Below, one piece after another: positions 43,939 through 52,264 of a stretch of DNA of 62,116 bases; the first letter of the stretch is position 1; each line of letters starts with the position of its first letter. This DNA comes from Chitinophagales bacterium (GTDB lineage: Bacteria > Bacteroidota > Bacteroidia > Chitinophagales > Saprospiraceae). The translations under genes were made by a program, and so were the position numbers. The stretch is taken from assembly GCA_022360175.1 (NCBI GenBank), contig JAKSDI010000193.1, positions 1 to 62,116 on the forward strand, in the 5' to 3' direction. The notes beneath the pieces were generated by a model that had not been told where the DNA came from, made no database searches, and worked only from the letters and a program-made list of their open reading frames with translations.

Positions 43939-44373
43939 TTATTCTTCGTAGATGTCAAATTCTGCTGCTACTGATTTCATCAATTCCTTATTCGAAAAAT
44001 CGTCTTCCGTCATTTTAGATAATTTTTCAAGATAGAGATCAAATTGCCCATTCTTGAATATGGTCATCATTTTACCTCCCTTTTCGCATTTTGCAGCATG
44101 CCAGATGTTTGGAGGGACAGTAATCGTATCGCCCACTTTACCGATTATAGTTTGATCGTCAAATATGAACTCAATTTCGCCTTTCAGGACATAAAAAACT
44201 TCCGTCATTATTTTATGGTGATGCCTTCCCAGGTAGAATCTTGGTTTAAGAGTATCTTCAATTATACACAATTCATTATTGGTCGTATAAGAAGAAAGTT
44301 TTACAAAACAGTGGTCTTGTGAATAATTGTAATTCACGCCTTCTCCTGAGCGGATAATTTCAATTTTGTCCAT
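43939..44373 (-). CDS. Cupin-domain protein
   Basis: A 144-residue single cupin barrel: GRHHHKIMTEVFYVLKGEIEFIFDD contains the HxH...E metal ligands of motif 1, and NIWHAAKCEKGG the His of motif 2. Substrate unknown. Four bases separate its stop from the ATG of the serine hydrolase, so the two are probably translated together. Confidence 0.88.
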   Translation of the reverse strand: MDKIEIIRSGEGVNYNYSQDHCFVKLSSYTTNNELCIIEDTLKPRFYLGRHHHKIMTEVFYVLKGEIEFIFDDQTIIGKVGDTITVPPNIWHAAKCEKGGKMMTIFKNGQFDLYLEKLSKMTEDDFSNKELMKSVAAEFDIYEE

Positions 44374-44417
44374 GATTATTTAAGTTGTTTGTAGGCTTGG
44401 TACTGATGAAATACAAG

Positions 44418-44726
44418 TTATTTTTTACCTAAGGCTTTATTGTAATTCTTATTGTCAGGAGAATATAGTATTAAAGTACCCTTACCTCCGTCAATGAATA
44501 ACTTACCGCAATTGGGACATTCCCAAAGCATCTTGAAAATATTTTGTTTCCTTAGTTGCATACATGCCGCTTCTTTCTCCTTGGGAGAAGGGCCAGATTC
44601 CTCGATGGCTTTATCTATTGAATCCCAGAAATTGAACCATTTAGTGTCGGGTATCAAGTATCCTTTGTTCTCCAGAAAATCAGTCTGGTCAACTATTATG
44701 TGTTCGCAAGTACATTTTATTTTCAT
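44418..44726 (-). CDS. Small zinc-ribbon-like protein
   Basis: A 102-residue protein with an N-terminal CTCEH and a later CPNCGKLF, four cysteines that could hold one zinc. No family was recognised. Its start codon shares a base with the stop of the upstream DUF6090 gene, so it belongs to the same transcript. Confidence 0.7.
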   Translation of the reverse strand: MKIKCTCEHIIVDQTDFLENKGYLIPDTKWFNFWDSIDKAIEESGPSPKEKEAACMQLRKQNIFKMLWECPNCGKLFIDGGKGTLILYSPDNKNYNKALGKK

Positions 44727-45391
44727 TATTGACAGTCCTTTATAGATTGATGCATTATAGCATAATCTTCCTGTAATTGGAGGCCAAGTTGATGAATAAA
44801 CCTCAGGATGTTCATTAATCCGTCAATTTCTCTTTTCTGTAAGGCATTGGCTGCTTTGTTGATTTCAATTTGGATCATTCTCTGAAGATCATACATACTT
44901 TCCAGATTGTACAGGCAATCAAAATCTAGTTCGGCGCTTAGATTGGTGGCGGTTGTGGTTTCCCAGGCAATTTTAGTTAGAGAAGGCAGTTCCAGCTCTA
45001 TCATCGTCTTGCCATTGTATTGGTATATTCCATTTTCATGATGAGTAGAGTCTGAAATGAGAAAGAAATTGGGGTGTTTGTTTCTTAATGCGATAGCTTC
45101 TTCAGGCCTGGCTAATATTTGTGATCGACTTCCATTATAGAAATTGCTATAATCAGCATCGGCATTAAACAGTTGGGAATAAACATTCAGAGCTATTTCC
45201 AGTTCCTTTGAGTTGTTTTGAATTTCTTCAGTTACTCTTTCAATAGCAATCCTTTTACCTCGTACGACTTTTTTGGATTCATTCCAGTTGTTAAACCAGA
45301 TAGCCAGATTAATTCCTATGAAAATCAGGAGTATCTCGCCAATAATGTAACGCCAATTGAGGTTTTTTGCTTTTTTGAATAGTCGGAACAT
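44726..45391 (-). CDS. DUF6090 family membrane protein
   Basis: A 221-residue protein with the DUF6090 signature at its start: NWRYIIGEILLIFIGINLAIWFNNWNE, a single membrane span followed by a conserved aromatic/Asn patch, then a helical extracytoplasmic domain. Very common in Bacteroidota in many paralogues; role unknown. It is followed directly by the zinc-ribbon-like gene. Confidence 0.85.
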   Translation of the reverse strand: MFRLFKKAKNLNWRYIIGEILLIFIGINLAIWFNNWNESKKVVRGKRIAIERVTEEIQNNSKELEIALNVYSQLFNADADYSNFYNGSRSQILARPEEAIALRNKHPNFFLISDSTHHENGIYQYNGKTMIELELPSLTKIAWETTTATNLSAELDFDCLYNLESMYDLQRMIQIEINKAANALQKREIDGLMNILRFIHQLGLQLQEDYAIMHQSIKDCQ

Positions 45392-45434
45392 GGTGTTAAT
45401 TATCTTTTGCTCTAAAGACTTTAATATTCCTTTA

Positions 45435-45863
45435 TCATAAACCTAGTGTAGGCAAATGTTTAACCTTGTGGTAGGTTAATCCGGCTTTGATACAATTTTT
45501 TAAGGCTTCTTCATCGATCTGTTCATCCATACTAAAGAGGATGGCTCGATTACCTTCGTACCGGAATAGGCCACCATATGCTATCTTAAAAGAAGGGACC
45601 AGCTTAGTGGTACATTGGAAGTACATGCCGTATTGATCCGGCTTTTTTTCCTTCCAGTCAATTCTGATCGTGCTTCCTTTTTTTACAAGATAACTGGGCT
45701 CTCCCCATTTCAATGTTTCTTCCAATTGAGTAATGGATGCTACCTCATTGGCGGATTCTAGAATGAGCCTGCGCAAATTGGAAATTTTGTTTTTTATATG
45801 ATCAGGGTATCGATCAAAAACCTGTTGAACATCCGGAGTCGTGGTGATTTGTAGTTTGGACAT
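45435..45863 (-). CDS. DUF1801 family protein
   Basis: A 142-residue protein with LEETLKWGEPSYLVKKGSTIRIDWK and LFRYEGNRAILFSMDEQID, matching DUF1801 (YdhG/YdeI-like fold). These proteins are small cytoplasmic folds of unclear function, in some cases linked to iron handling. It heads the minus-strand run that continues to 40.2 kb. Confidence 0.85.
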   Translation of the reverse strand: MSKLQITTTPDVQQVFDRYPDHIKNKISNLRRLILESANEVASITQLEETLKWGEPSYLVKKGSTIRIDWKEKKPDQYGMYFQCTTKLVPSFKIAYGGLFRYEGNRAILFSMDEQIDEEALKNCIKAGLTYHKVKHLPTLGL

Positions 45864-46053
45864 ATTCTTTGTAAAAGACAGCGTTTAAAAAATGAAGTGT
45901 TTATACCATTATTATGATAAATAAGTTTGAGCACTTCTTTGAGTCTTAAAAATAAAAACTTCTATTGCTTTGTTGGGTAAATATTCTACTACTTTTATTA
46001 ATATAAGGACTAATTTCGGGTAATCTTATTTAACCGTTCATCGAAAAGGTAAA

Positions 46054-46740
46054 ATGGCTCTTAACTGTTACATCATAGACGACGAACAACCCGCTATAAA
46101 TGTGCTGGCTTCATTTGTAGAGAAGGTATCATTTCTTAACCTGGTTGGAACGAATACCAATGCCCTCCAAGCATTTTCGACGGTATCTTCTGATGCTGTT
46201 GATCTACTTTTTTTGGATGTAGAGATGCCTGATATTACAGGCATACAGTTTTTACAGAGCCTTGAAAAACGGCCCATCGTTATTTTTACCACAGCTTATG
46301 ATCAATATGCCTTACAGGGGTATGAATTGGATGTAGTAGATTATTTGGTGAAACCGATTCCATTTGAACGCTTCCTGAAGGGAGTGGGAAAAGCACTAAA
46401 AATACACGAAATTTCAATTTCCCAATCTACTCAGGAATCTTTTTTATTTGTCAAGTCAGACTACAAAACACTCAAAATAGCCTTAGATGATATCTTGTAT
46501 ATAGAAGGCCTGAAAGACTATGTAAAAATATACACCATAAGTGGAATGATTTTGACGCGCCTCAATTTGAAGGGGATTGAGAAAAGATTACCTACTGATA
46601 AATTTATTCGTATTCATCGTTCTTATATTGTATCCTATTCAAAAATTACTGCTTTCCAAAAGCATCAAATTCTAATTGATGAAAAGAATTTGCCCATCGG
46701 TGAAACTTATCGTCAGAACCTGTTGAATAAACTGGCTTAA
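46054..46740 (+). CDS. LytTR-family response regulator
   Basis: A 228-residue protein with a receiver domain (YIIDDEQPA acidic pair, phospho-acceptor D55 in LLFLDVEMP, TTAYDQYALQGYE, K in VKPIPFERF) and a C-terminal LytTR DNA-binding domain (LYIEGLKDYVKIY, FIRIHRSYIVSYSKI). Its likely partner, a LytS-type histidine kinase, lies at 50229 beyond three exported-protein genes. Direct repeats that fit a LytTR operator follow the gene. Confidence 0.93.
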   Translation: MALNCYIIDDEQPAINVLASFVEKVSFLNLVGTNTNALQAFSTVSSDAVDLLFLDVEMPDITGIQFLQSLEKRPIVIFTTAYDQYALQGYELDVVDYLVKPIPFERFLKGVGKALKIHEISISQSTQESFLFVKSDYKTLKIALDDILYIEGLKDYVKIYTISGMILTRLNLKGIEKRLPTDKFIRIHRSYIVSYSKITAFQKHQILIDEKNLPIGETYRQNLLNKLA

Positions 46741-46745
46741 ATACA

Positions 46746-46776
46746 TCTACACTTTCTACTTATTCGTCTACACTTT
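46746..46776 (+). promoter_or_regulatory. Candidate LytTR operator (two direct repeats)
   Basis: TCTACACTTT occurs at 46746-46755 and 46767-46776, a period of exactly 21 bases. LytTR proteins such as AgrA and ComE bind pairs of ~9-bp direct repeats about 21-22 bases apart. The site lies 109 bases ahead of the lipoprotein gene at 46885. Confidence 0.5.
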
Positions 46777-46884
46777 TATACTACCCGTATCTCTTGACTG
46801 ATATCACATAAGGGAATTGGAGGTTTCATTTGTCTTTGAATCGTAACAACACGATAAATTTTACCATTTAAAAACATCAAAGAC

Positions 46885-47733
46885 ATGAAGTTATCCAAAA
46901 TGCTAGTGGTTTTAATGGCCATTTTATCTATAGCAGCCTGTGAAAAAGACGATCCTGTTACCCCAACAGGGACAATTGACGAAGGTAATGACCCTAACTT
47001 TAAGATTGTTGCTAATAATGATGCTGGATTAACGTCTTTTAATAGAAAAGTAGTCGTATTTGATATCCCGATTTATGCAGTATCTACAGTCGAAGATGCG
47101 AAGTTACTCCATGCTGCCAATGTCATGGCGCAATATCTTGACAATGATGAAGATGGCACCATTGATAACCAGCAGGTAGTAAATGCAATGATTGCTAATA
47201 AAGCATTCATGGTTATGTGGAAATCCGAAAGCGATTTGAATATAGACCCACCTTCTGACAGATTAGGGCAAGATTTAGGCAATGACGAAACCCATCCATC
47301 TTTTGTTGCGAATGGCAAGACGGGTGCTTTTGATGCCACTTTGGAAGAAGTATTGCACATTATTACACATGCAGGTTATGCAGAAGCCTATCCTGATATA
47401 TTTGGAGAAACAGCAGGCACTGCTTTAGCTAATGCAATGGACATTGCTCGTGGTGGCCATTTTGTAAGTATCCCAAATCCTTACCCTTCAGAAGCATGGT
47501 ATACGTATGATGACAGTACCTGTGATTATAACTGTATGGCTACTGAATATATTTACTGGGCATTGACCTCTATCCTTGGTGCACAGGATAATAGACTGAA
47601 TGAGATACAGCAGGAATGGAAGCTGAATACCAAAGACAAGGTACAGCAAACGGATGTAGCAATTTATCAATTGCTAAATGACTCACAATACAAATTTCCA
47701 ACGGTTTTACCTGATGGAACTTATAGACGATAG
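46885..47733 (+). CDS. Lipoprotein with EExxH motif, putative metal-dependent peptidase
   Basis: A 282-residue lipoprotein: signal peptide with lipobox SIAAC (Cys19). An EF-hand-like loop DNDEDGTIDN sits near residue 90. A LEEVLHIITHAGY segment holds an ExxxH-T-H pattern that could bind a metal, followed by FGETAGTAL. The protein at 48592 is related (DAKLLHAANVMAQYL / DAQMLRARNILQFYL and EEVLH / EEILH). Peptidase activity is only inferred. It is the first gene after the candidate LytTR operator. Confidence 0.75.
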   Translation: MKLSKMLVVLMAILSIAACEKDDPVTPTGTIDEGNDPNFKIVANNDAGLTSFNRKVVVFDIPIYAVSTVEDAKLLHAANVMAQYLDNDEDGTIDNQQVVNAMIANKAFMVMWKSESDLNIDPPSDRLGQDLGNDETHPSFVANGKTGAFDATLEEVLHIITHAGYAEAYPDIFGETAGTALANAMDIARGGHFVSIPNPYPSEAWYTYDDSTCDYNCMATEYIYWALTSILGAQDNRLNEIQQEWKLNTKDKVQQTDVAIYQLLNDSQYKFPTVLPDGTYRR

Positions 47734-47786
47734 AATTGCTCGTATGGATTTGAGCCGTTTTGCAGGACAATAAAAAAAAGAAAAAA

Positions 47787-48473
47787 ATGGATAGGAAAAA
47801 GTTTTTAAAAAAAGGAATGCTTGGATTAGGTACGATCATTGCTGTACCAAGCCTGATTACTTCTTGTGACAAAGAAGAAATGGATAACATCTCACCATCT
47901 GCTTGTGCTCCTTCTCCTTCAGAGACAGATGGTCCATTCCCAATAAAAACGCCGGCGGACTGGGTGCGAGAAAATATTATTGGAGATCGAACAGGTGTTC
48001 CATTGGTGATTAACTTTACCATTCAAAACACGAATAACGATTGTGCTCCTTTGCCAGATGTTTTAGTAGATATATGGCATTGTGACTCAAAAGGTAATTA
48101 TTCGGAGTATGATGGTCAAATCGAAGGTGATTTTACTACCGAACACTTCTTAAGAGGGCGTCAAACTACAGATGGCAATGGCAATGTTTCTTTCATTAGT
48201 GTATATCCGGGCTGGTATCCTGGACGGGCTCCTCACCTACACGTAGAGGTAAAAAGCATCAGTGGTTCTTCCTTGTTAATCACACAAGTAGCTTTTCCGG
48301 AAGATATTTCTAATACGGTCTATGCAGCTGAAGGCTATAACGGCAATTTTGATACTTCCAATTCAAATGACGGAGAGTTTTCAAATTCATTGGCTAGGAA
48401 TATGGCAGACTCCGTTGCCGGAAATACAACAGACGGATATGTTTTGACAAAGGTCATCAAAGTTGCTGGATGA
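47787..48473 (+). CDS. Exported intradiol ring-cleavage dioxygenase-like protein
   Basis: From the ATG at 47787 the 228-residue protein begins with MDRKKFLKKG, a hydrophobic stretch, and the lipobox LITSC (Cys27). The body matches protocatechuate-3,4-dioxygenase-like enzymes: ETDGPFP, DIWHCDSKGNYSEYDG (Tyr iron ligand), GRQTTDGNGNVSF, and YPGWYPGRAPHLHVEV (Tyr, His, His iron ligands). All four Fe(III) ligands appear present. The substrate is probably an extracytoplasmic catechol or other compound; such lipoprotein homologues are common in Bacteroidota. A TTG at 47760 is not a likely start. Confidence 0.88.
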   Translation: MDRKKFLKKGMLGLGTIIAVPSLITSCDKEEMDNISPSACAPSPSETDGPFPIKTPADWVRENIIGDRTGVPLVINFTIQNTNNDCAPLPDVLVDIWHCDSKGNYSEYDGQIEGDFTTEHFLRGRQTTDGNGNVSFISVYPGWYPGRAPHLHVEVKSISGSSLLITQVAFPEDISNTVYAAEGYNGNFDTSNSNDGEFSNSLARNMADSVAGNTTDGYVLTKVIKVAG

Positions 48474-48484
48474 TAATCTATGAG

Positions 48485-48557
48485 GTTGTCTAAGATTTTC
48501 TTGCTGGGCATAAAGGATATTTCATTTGCTTTTATTCAGCAGAAAATTTTAGGCAAC
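48485..48557 (+). terminator. Long imperfect hairpin after the dioxygenase gene
   Basis: 48485-48506 (GTTGTCTAAGATTTTC...) pairs with 48537-48557 (...GAAAATTTTAGGCAAC) over about 21 bp with two G-T pairs and one bulge, around a 30-nt loop. It could end or attenuate the transcript before the next gene at 48592. No T-tract follows, so RNA processing or a protein-binding site is equally possible. Confidence 0.5.
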
Positions 48558-48591
48558 TTCTATTAAGGAAATCACTTTAAAAGATATAATA

Positions 48592-50112
48592 ATGAAAAGA
48601 GCTATTGTACTTTCTATATTTATTTGGTCTATACTTCCATTCGGGTGCGCCCAATTATTAGATAATTACGATATTAGCACGTCTCCAAATGGAATTATTC
48701 CAATGCCTTCTGGATTGCCTTCGGCTTACTCATCATTTGTAAAATATACAAAGATTCAGGCACCTAACGGACAAGCTGTTCACTTCATCGCTCAGGATGC
48801 CATTACAGATGCACAAATGCTTAGGGCAAGAAATATCCTTCAATTTTATTTGACCAACCTTCCGGGTTCGGAGTACGGGGTCGATAAAACTGCTGTGTTG
48901 AATCAAATGGGGACAAACGAAGCTATCCTAATGTTGCTCAATGGAAGTGACGGAGATGTTAATCCTCCCAATGTATTTGGGCAGCCTTTGTACCAAAATG
49001 AAATGGCAGTAGAGGGGCACGCATGGTATATCAATAATGATTTTGAAGAACATAGAGATGCGTCTTTTGAAGAAATCCTCCACCTGATGCATGATACAGG
49101 AATAGGTGTTGATGGCCCCAATTCGTTTCCGGGAGTGCTAGCGGATTATCAAGCTGAAATTCGTGCAGCACAGGAAAATGCAGCTACGGATAATTTCTCT
49201 ATCTGGCCTATTGGAGCAAGTGGTTCTAATCCTGGTGTAGCAGAATGGTACAATGAACTCAGTGATGAAAACAGTTTGACTCAGGAGTACTTAGCTTCAG
49301 TAGTAGATAGTTACTACGGGCTTTGGGGTCCCTGGACGGAAACATCTGGTGGGATGTGGGGAATCTATATTGCAAAGACTCGTTCAGAAATTGAAATGCT
49401 GGACCCCATAGGTTACGCCTTAATGCCCAAATATTTTTCTCCTTTTATTAATATAAATATGGACATTGATCCTTCTTTTAATGGGACTTTTACAATGGCT
49501 TATGACGTAAATCAAGCTTATACTCATAAATCACAATACCTTCAGCACTGTACATTGACAGGAATGAATGCTTCCAATCTTAAAGGCAATGATGAATACA
49601 ATCGCCTTACTGGAAATGTGGCTGATAATACATTGGAAGGAGGAAAAGGCAATGATCGTTTGGATGGCAATGAAGGGATGGATATAGCCATTTTTACAGG
49701 AAATCAGAGTGAATATACTGTTGCAATTCAGGGGGATATGACCATTGTGTCGGATAATACGAATGATCGAGATGGTGTAGATACTTTACTAAATATTGAG
49801 AGCATGCGTTATGCTGATGGAGATGTACAATTGACTACAGCAACGAAATTAATTTCCATTGATCAGGAGGTTAGGGTTTTCCCAAATCCTGCTGCTGATT
49901 TTTTTCAAGTCGAATGGGAAATTGCGTTTAAGGATGGTGCTAGCATTAATTTGTTCGATCAGGCAGGGCAGTTGATACAATCTGACTCCCTATTTTCTAA
50001 TGAGCGGCAGTACCAGTTTAGTACACTTGCTTTATCAGCAGGAATCTATTGGGTGGAATTGATCGATCGAACACGAGTCGCAAGAAAGAAGATAGTACTC
50101 TTGTCTAAATAA
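48592..50112 (+). CDS. Secreted EExxH protein with RTX-like repeats and T9SS sorting domain
   Basis: A 506-residue protein with a signal peptide ending near GCAQ. Residues ~50-250 are related to the lipoprotein at 46885 and keep SFEEILHLMHD at the candidate metal site. The following ~100 residues include GNDEYNRLTG, GGKGNDRLDGNEG and GVDTLLNIE, an RTX-type calcium-binding repeat region. The C-terminus is a T9SS sorting domain (VFPNPAADFFQVEW). Possibly a secreted metallopeptidase with calcium-dependent folding; activity is inferred only. Confidence 0.82.
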   Translation: MKRAIVLSIFIWSILPFGCAQLLDNYDISTSPNGIIPMPSGLPSAYSSFVKYTKIQAPNGQAVHFIAQDAITDAQMLRARNILQFYLTNLPGSEYGVDKTAVLNQMGTNEAILMLLNGSDGDVNPPNVFGQPLYQNEMAVEGHAWYINNDFEEHRDASFEEILHLMHDTGIGVDGPNSFPGVLADYQAEIRAAQENAATDNFSIWPIGASGSNPGVAEWYNELSDENSLTQEYLASVVDSYYGLWGPWTETSGGMWGIYIAKTRSEIEMLDPIGYALMPKYFSPFININMDIDPSFNGTFTMAYDVNQAYTHKSQYLQHCTLTGMNASNLKGNDEYNRLTGNVADNTLEGGKGNDRLDGNEGMDIAIFTGNQSEYTVAIQGDMTIVSDNTNDRDGVDTLLNIESMRYADGDVQLTTATKLISIDQEVRVFPNPAADFFQVEWEIAFKDGASINLFDQAGQLIQSDSLFSNERQYQFSTLALSAGIYWVELIDRTRVARKKIVLLSK

Positions 50113-50119
50113 TATGGAA

Positions 50120-50199
50120 GCTCACTCCCTTAGATGGAATGGCAGCTTGGGGTTTACAGTGGTTGCTGTCGATGGGTTTTAGTTAGGTAGGGAGTGAGC
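50120..50199 (+). terminator. Long-range hairpin between secreted protein and kinase genes
   Basis: GCTCACTCCCT (50120-50130) pairs perfectly with AGGGAGTGAGC (50189-50199), enclosing 58 nt in which GGCAGC and GCTGTC form a second stem. A short AT-rich stretch follows. It may separate expression of the kinase gene at 50229 from the upstream genes. Confidence 0.6.
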
Positions 50200-50228
50200 C
50201 AAAATATTTTCCTAGAGATTAGTTTTTA

Positions 50229-51305
50229 ATGAAGTTGGGGTATTTTTATGATATGGAGTTGCTTAAGAATAGTAAAATTCGATTTTCATCTGCTGTTACC
50301 ACATCTTTTCATATTGCAATATGGTTGCTTGCATTACATCTAGTTTTTAATCTACTAGGCATTTTGGAGTCTGCTTATGTAATATTTGTAATAGGCGAAA
50401 AATTTATAGATGAAGCTTTTATTATTATTCCTTCCCTGATCATTTTGTTTTACTGGAACAGCAACTACCTTGTAATTCGGTTTTTAAATCGTAAATCGTG
50501 GTGGAAGTATTTGGTCGGTTTGACATTGAGCTTCCTGTTTCTCTTATACCTTGGATATTACCTGGCATGGTATCTTCTGGAAACAGGCTATAAATCTCAT
50601 TTTCATGATCCGATAGAATTTTTAGACTTCTCCCTTATACTTCATTTTATTGTAATTGGAATTAGTACAAGTCTAGGGATTGCAAAAGTTGCAATGGAAA
50701 ATGCCAAACAGAAAAAACGGGCGGAAGAAAAGCAAAGGGAGACGGAGTTGAACTATCTCAAGGCGAGAGTATCCCCTCATTTCCTTTTCAATACCCTGAA
50801 TACTATTTATTCCCTTGCCAATGATGAGGAGGCTCCTCAAACAATAAATGCGGTATTAAAACTCTCCGAGATGATGCGTTATATGCTTCGAGAGGCAACA
50901 AAACCCAAAGTATCCTTGCAAAGTGAAATTAGTTTTTTGCACAATTTTATAGATTTACAATTGTTGAGACTGTCCGGTAATATCCCCGTGAGCTTTAATA
51001 TTATTGGTAGGCCCGAAACACAAAGTATTGCTCCTCTACTGCTTATATCCTTTATAGAAAATACATTTAAACACGGAGTCAGTTATCAAACGCCTTCACC
51101 TATATTTATAGAACTGACTATAGAAACAGAGACTATTACATTAGTGACCAAAAATACGATCAATAAAAAAAGGGATACTTCCTCATCAGGTATTGGACTG
51201 GAGAATGTTCGTAAAAGGCTGACATATTTGTATCCTGAAAAGCACGAATTGCAAATTCATCAGCGAGATGAAGTGTTTGAGGTGAAATTGACGGTTGTAC
51301 TTTGA
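50229..51305 (+). CDS. LytS-type sensor histidine kinase
   Basis: A 358-residue protein with about four membrane spans in residues 20-155, a coiled linker (AKQKKRAEEKQRETELNYLKA), the HisKA_7TM-type dimerisation motif RVSPHFLFNTLNT with phospho-acceptor H184, and an ATP-binding part with ISFIENTFKHG (N box) and SSSGIGLENVRKRL (G box). It should phosphorylate the LytTR regulator at 46054. Its position after three exported-protein genes suggests that it senses an envelope state connected with them. Confidence 0.92.
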   Translation: MKLGYFYDMELLKNSKIRFSSAVTTSFHIAIWLLALHLVFNLLGILESAYVIFVIGEKFIDEAFIIIPSLIILFYWNSNYLVIRFLNRKSWWKYLVGLTLSFLFLLYLGYYLAWYLLETGYKSHFHDPIEFLDFSLILHFIVIGISTSLGIAKVAMENAKQKKRAEEKQRETELNYLKARVSPHFLFNTLNTIYSLANDEEAPQTINAVLKLSEMMRYMLREATKPKVSLQSEISFLHNFIDLQLLRLSGNIPVSFNIIGRPETQSIAPLLLISFIENTFKHGVSYQTPSPIFIELTIETETITLVTKNTINKKRDTSSSGIGLENVRKRLTYLYPEKHELQIHQRDEVFEVKLTVVL

Positions 51306-51324
51306 TGTATTTCATAAACAAAAA

Positions 51325-51347
51325 AGGCAAGGCGAATAGCCTTGCCT
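51325..51347. terminator. Bidirectional terminator
   Basis: AGGCAAGGC (51325-51333) pairs with GCCTTGCCT (51339-51347), 5-nt loop, between the kinase and the convergent SDR. On the minus strand the stem is followed by a TTTTTTG tract. Confidence 0.9.
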
Positions 51348-51377
51348 AAATACAATAAACCTTGCAAGTCTTATCTT

Positions 51378-52244
51378 TTATACCACACTCAACAAATGTT
51401 CCATCTGTAGTGTATCTTTCACCAGGCTATCCTGGATAGGTTGAGTCAGTTCATTGTACTCGACGACTCCATAGTCTATTCCTGAGACCAGCCGGGTAGG
51501 GCGTTGCCCTTTAGGAGCTTCAATTAGTTTCAGGTAGTCATTGACTACAATATTAGGGTCGGGAGCTTCTGCACTTTCGAAGAAACCTTCAAAATTTTTG
51601 AGCATAGCAATAGGTACTTCTTTGAAATTACCATAAGCATTTAATACCTCTTGTGAAGTTTCCTTGGGGCCGGAGTATAATAGATTCGTACCAAAAGGCC
51701 CTGGCTCAACGATGCTTACTTCAACACCAAATGGGGCCAATTCATAACGCAAGGATTGTGAATAACCCTCCATTGCAAATTTGCTGGCACAATAAATACC
51801 AAAGTATGGAAAAGAGAGCCTTCCTGCTAAGGAGGAGGTGTTGATAATTAAGCCTTCTCCTGCCTTACGCATAGCAGGAGTGACTGCTCGTATTGTGCGA
51901 ATGATTCCATAGAAATTGACATCCATCTGTTGCTTAACCTGATCCAGCCCATAGGCCTCGGTAATTCCTACGTACATGACTCCTGCATTATTGATGAGCA
52001 CATCAATCGTTCCAGCTTCATTGATGATTTGTTCTACTGCATTTTTTACAGAAGTATCGTTGGTGACATCCAGGTCAAGTACGGTGATCTTATCTGAAAA
52101 GCTTTCAAGAGCTTCTTTCTTTTCAAGGTTTTTGGTAGCTGAGTTGCGCATACTAGCCCATACTTTATGTCCTTTTTGTGCAATTGCCCTGGCGGCTAAA
52201 AAACCAAATCCATTGCTGCTACCAGTGATTAGTATATTCTTCAT
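51378..52244 (-). CDS. Short-chain dehydrogenase/reductase
   Basis: A 288-residue classical SDR: TGSSNGFG cofactor site, INNAGVMYVG, NTSSLAG catalytic Ser, YCASKFA (Tyr-x-x-x-Lys), EPGPFGTN. About 20 bases separate it from the upstream dimeric alpha-beta barrel gene, so both probably form one operon under control of the AraC regulator at 53108. Confidence 0.9.
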   Translation of the reverse strand: MKNILITGSSNGFGFLAARAIAQKGHKVWASMRNSATKNLEKKEALESFSDKITVLDLDVTNDTSVKNAVEQIINEAGTIDVLINNAGVMYVGITEAYGLDQVKQQMDVNFYGIIRTIRAVTPAMRKAGEGLIINTSSLAGRLSFPYFGIYCASKFAMEGYSQSLRYELAPFGVEVSIVEPGPFGTNLLYSGPKETSQEVLNAYGNFKEVPIAMLKNFEGFFESAEAPDPNIVVNDYLKLIEAPKGQRPTRLVSGIDYGVVEYNELTQPIQDSLVKDTLQMEHLLSVV

Positions 52245-52264
52245 CTGTTTTATTAAGTTGAAAT

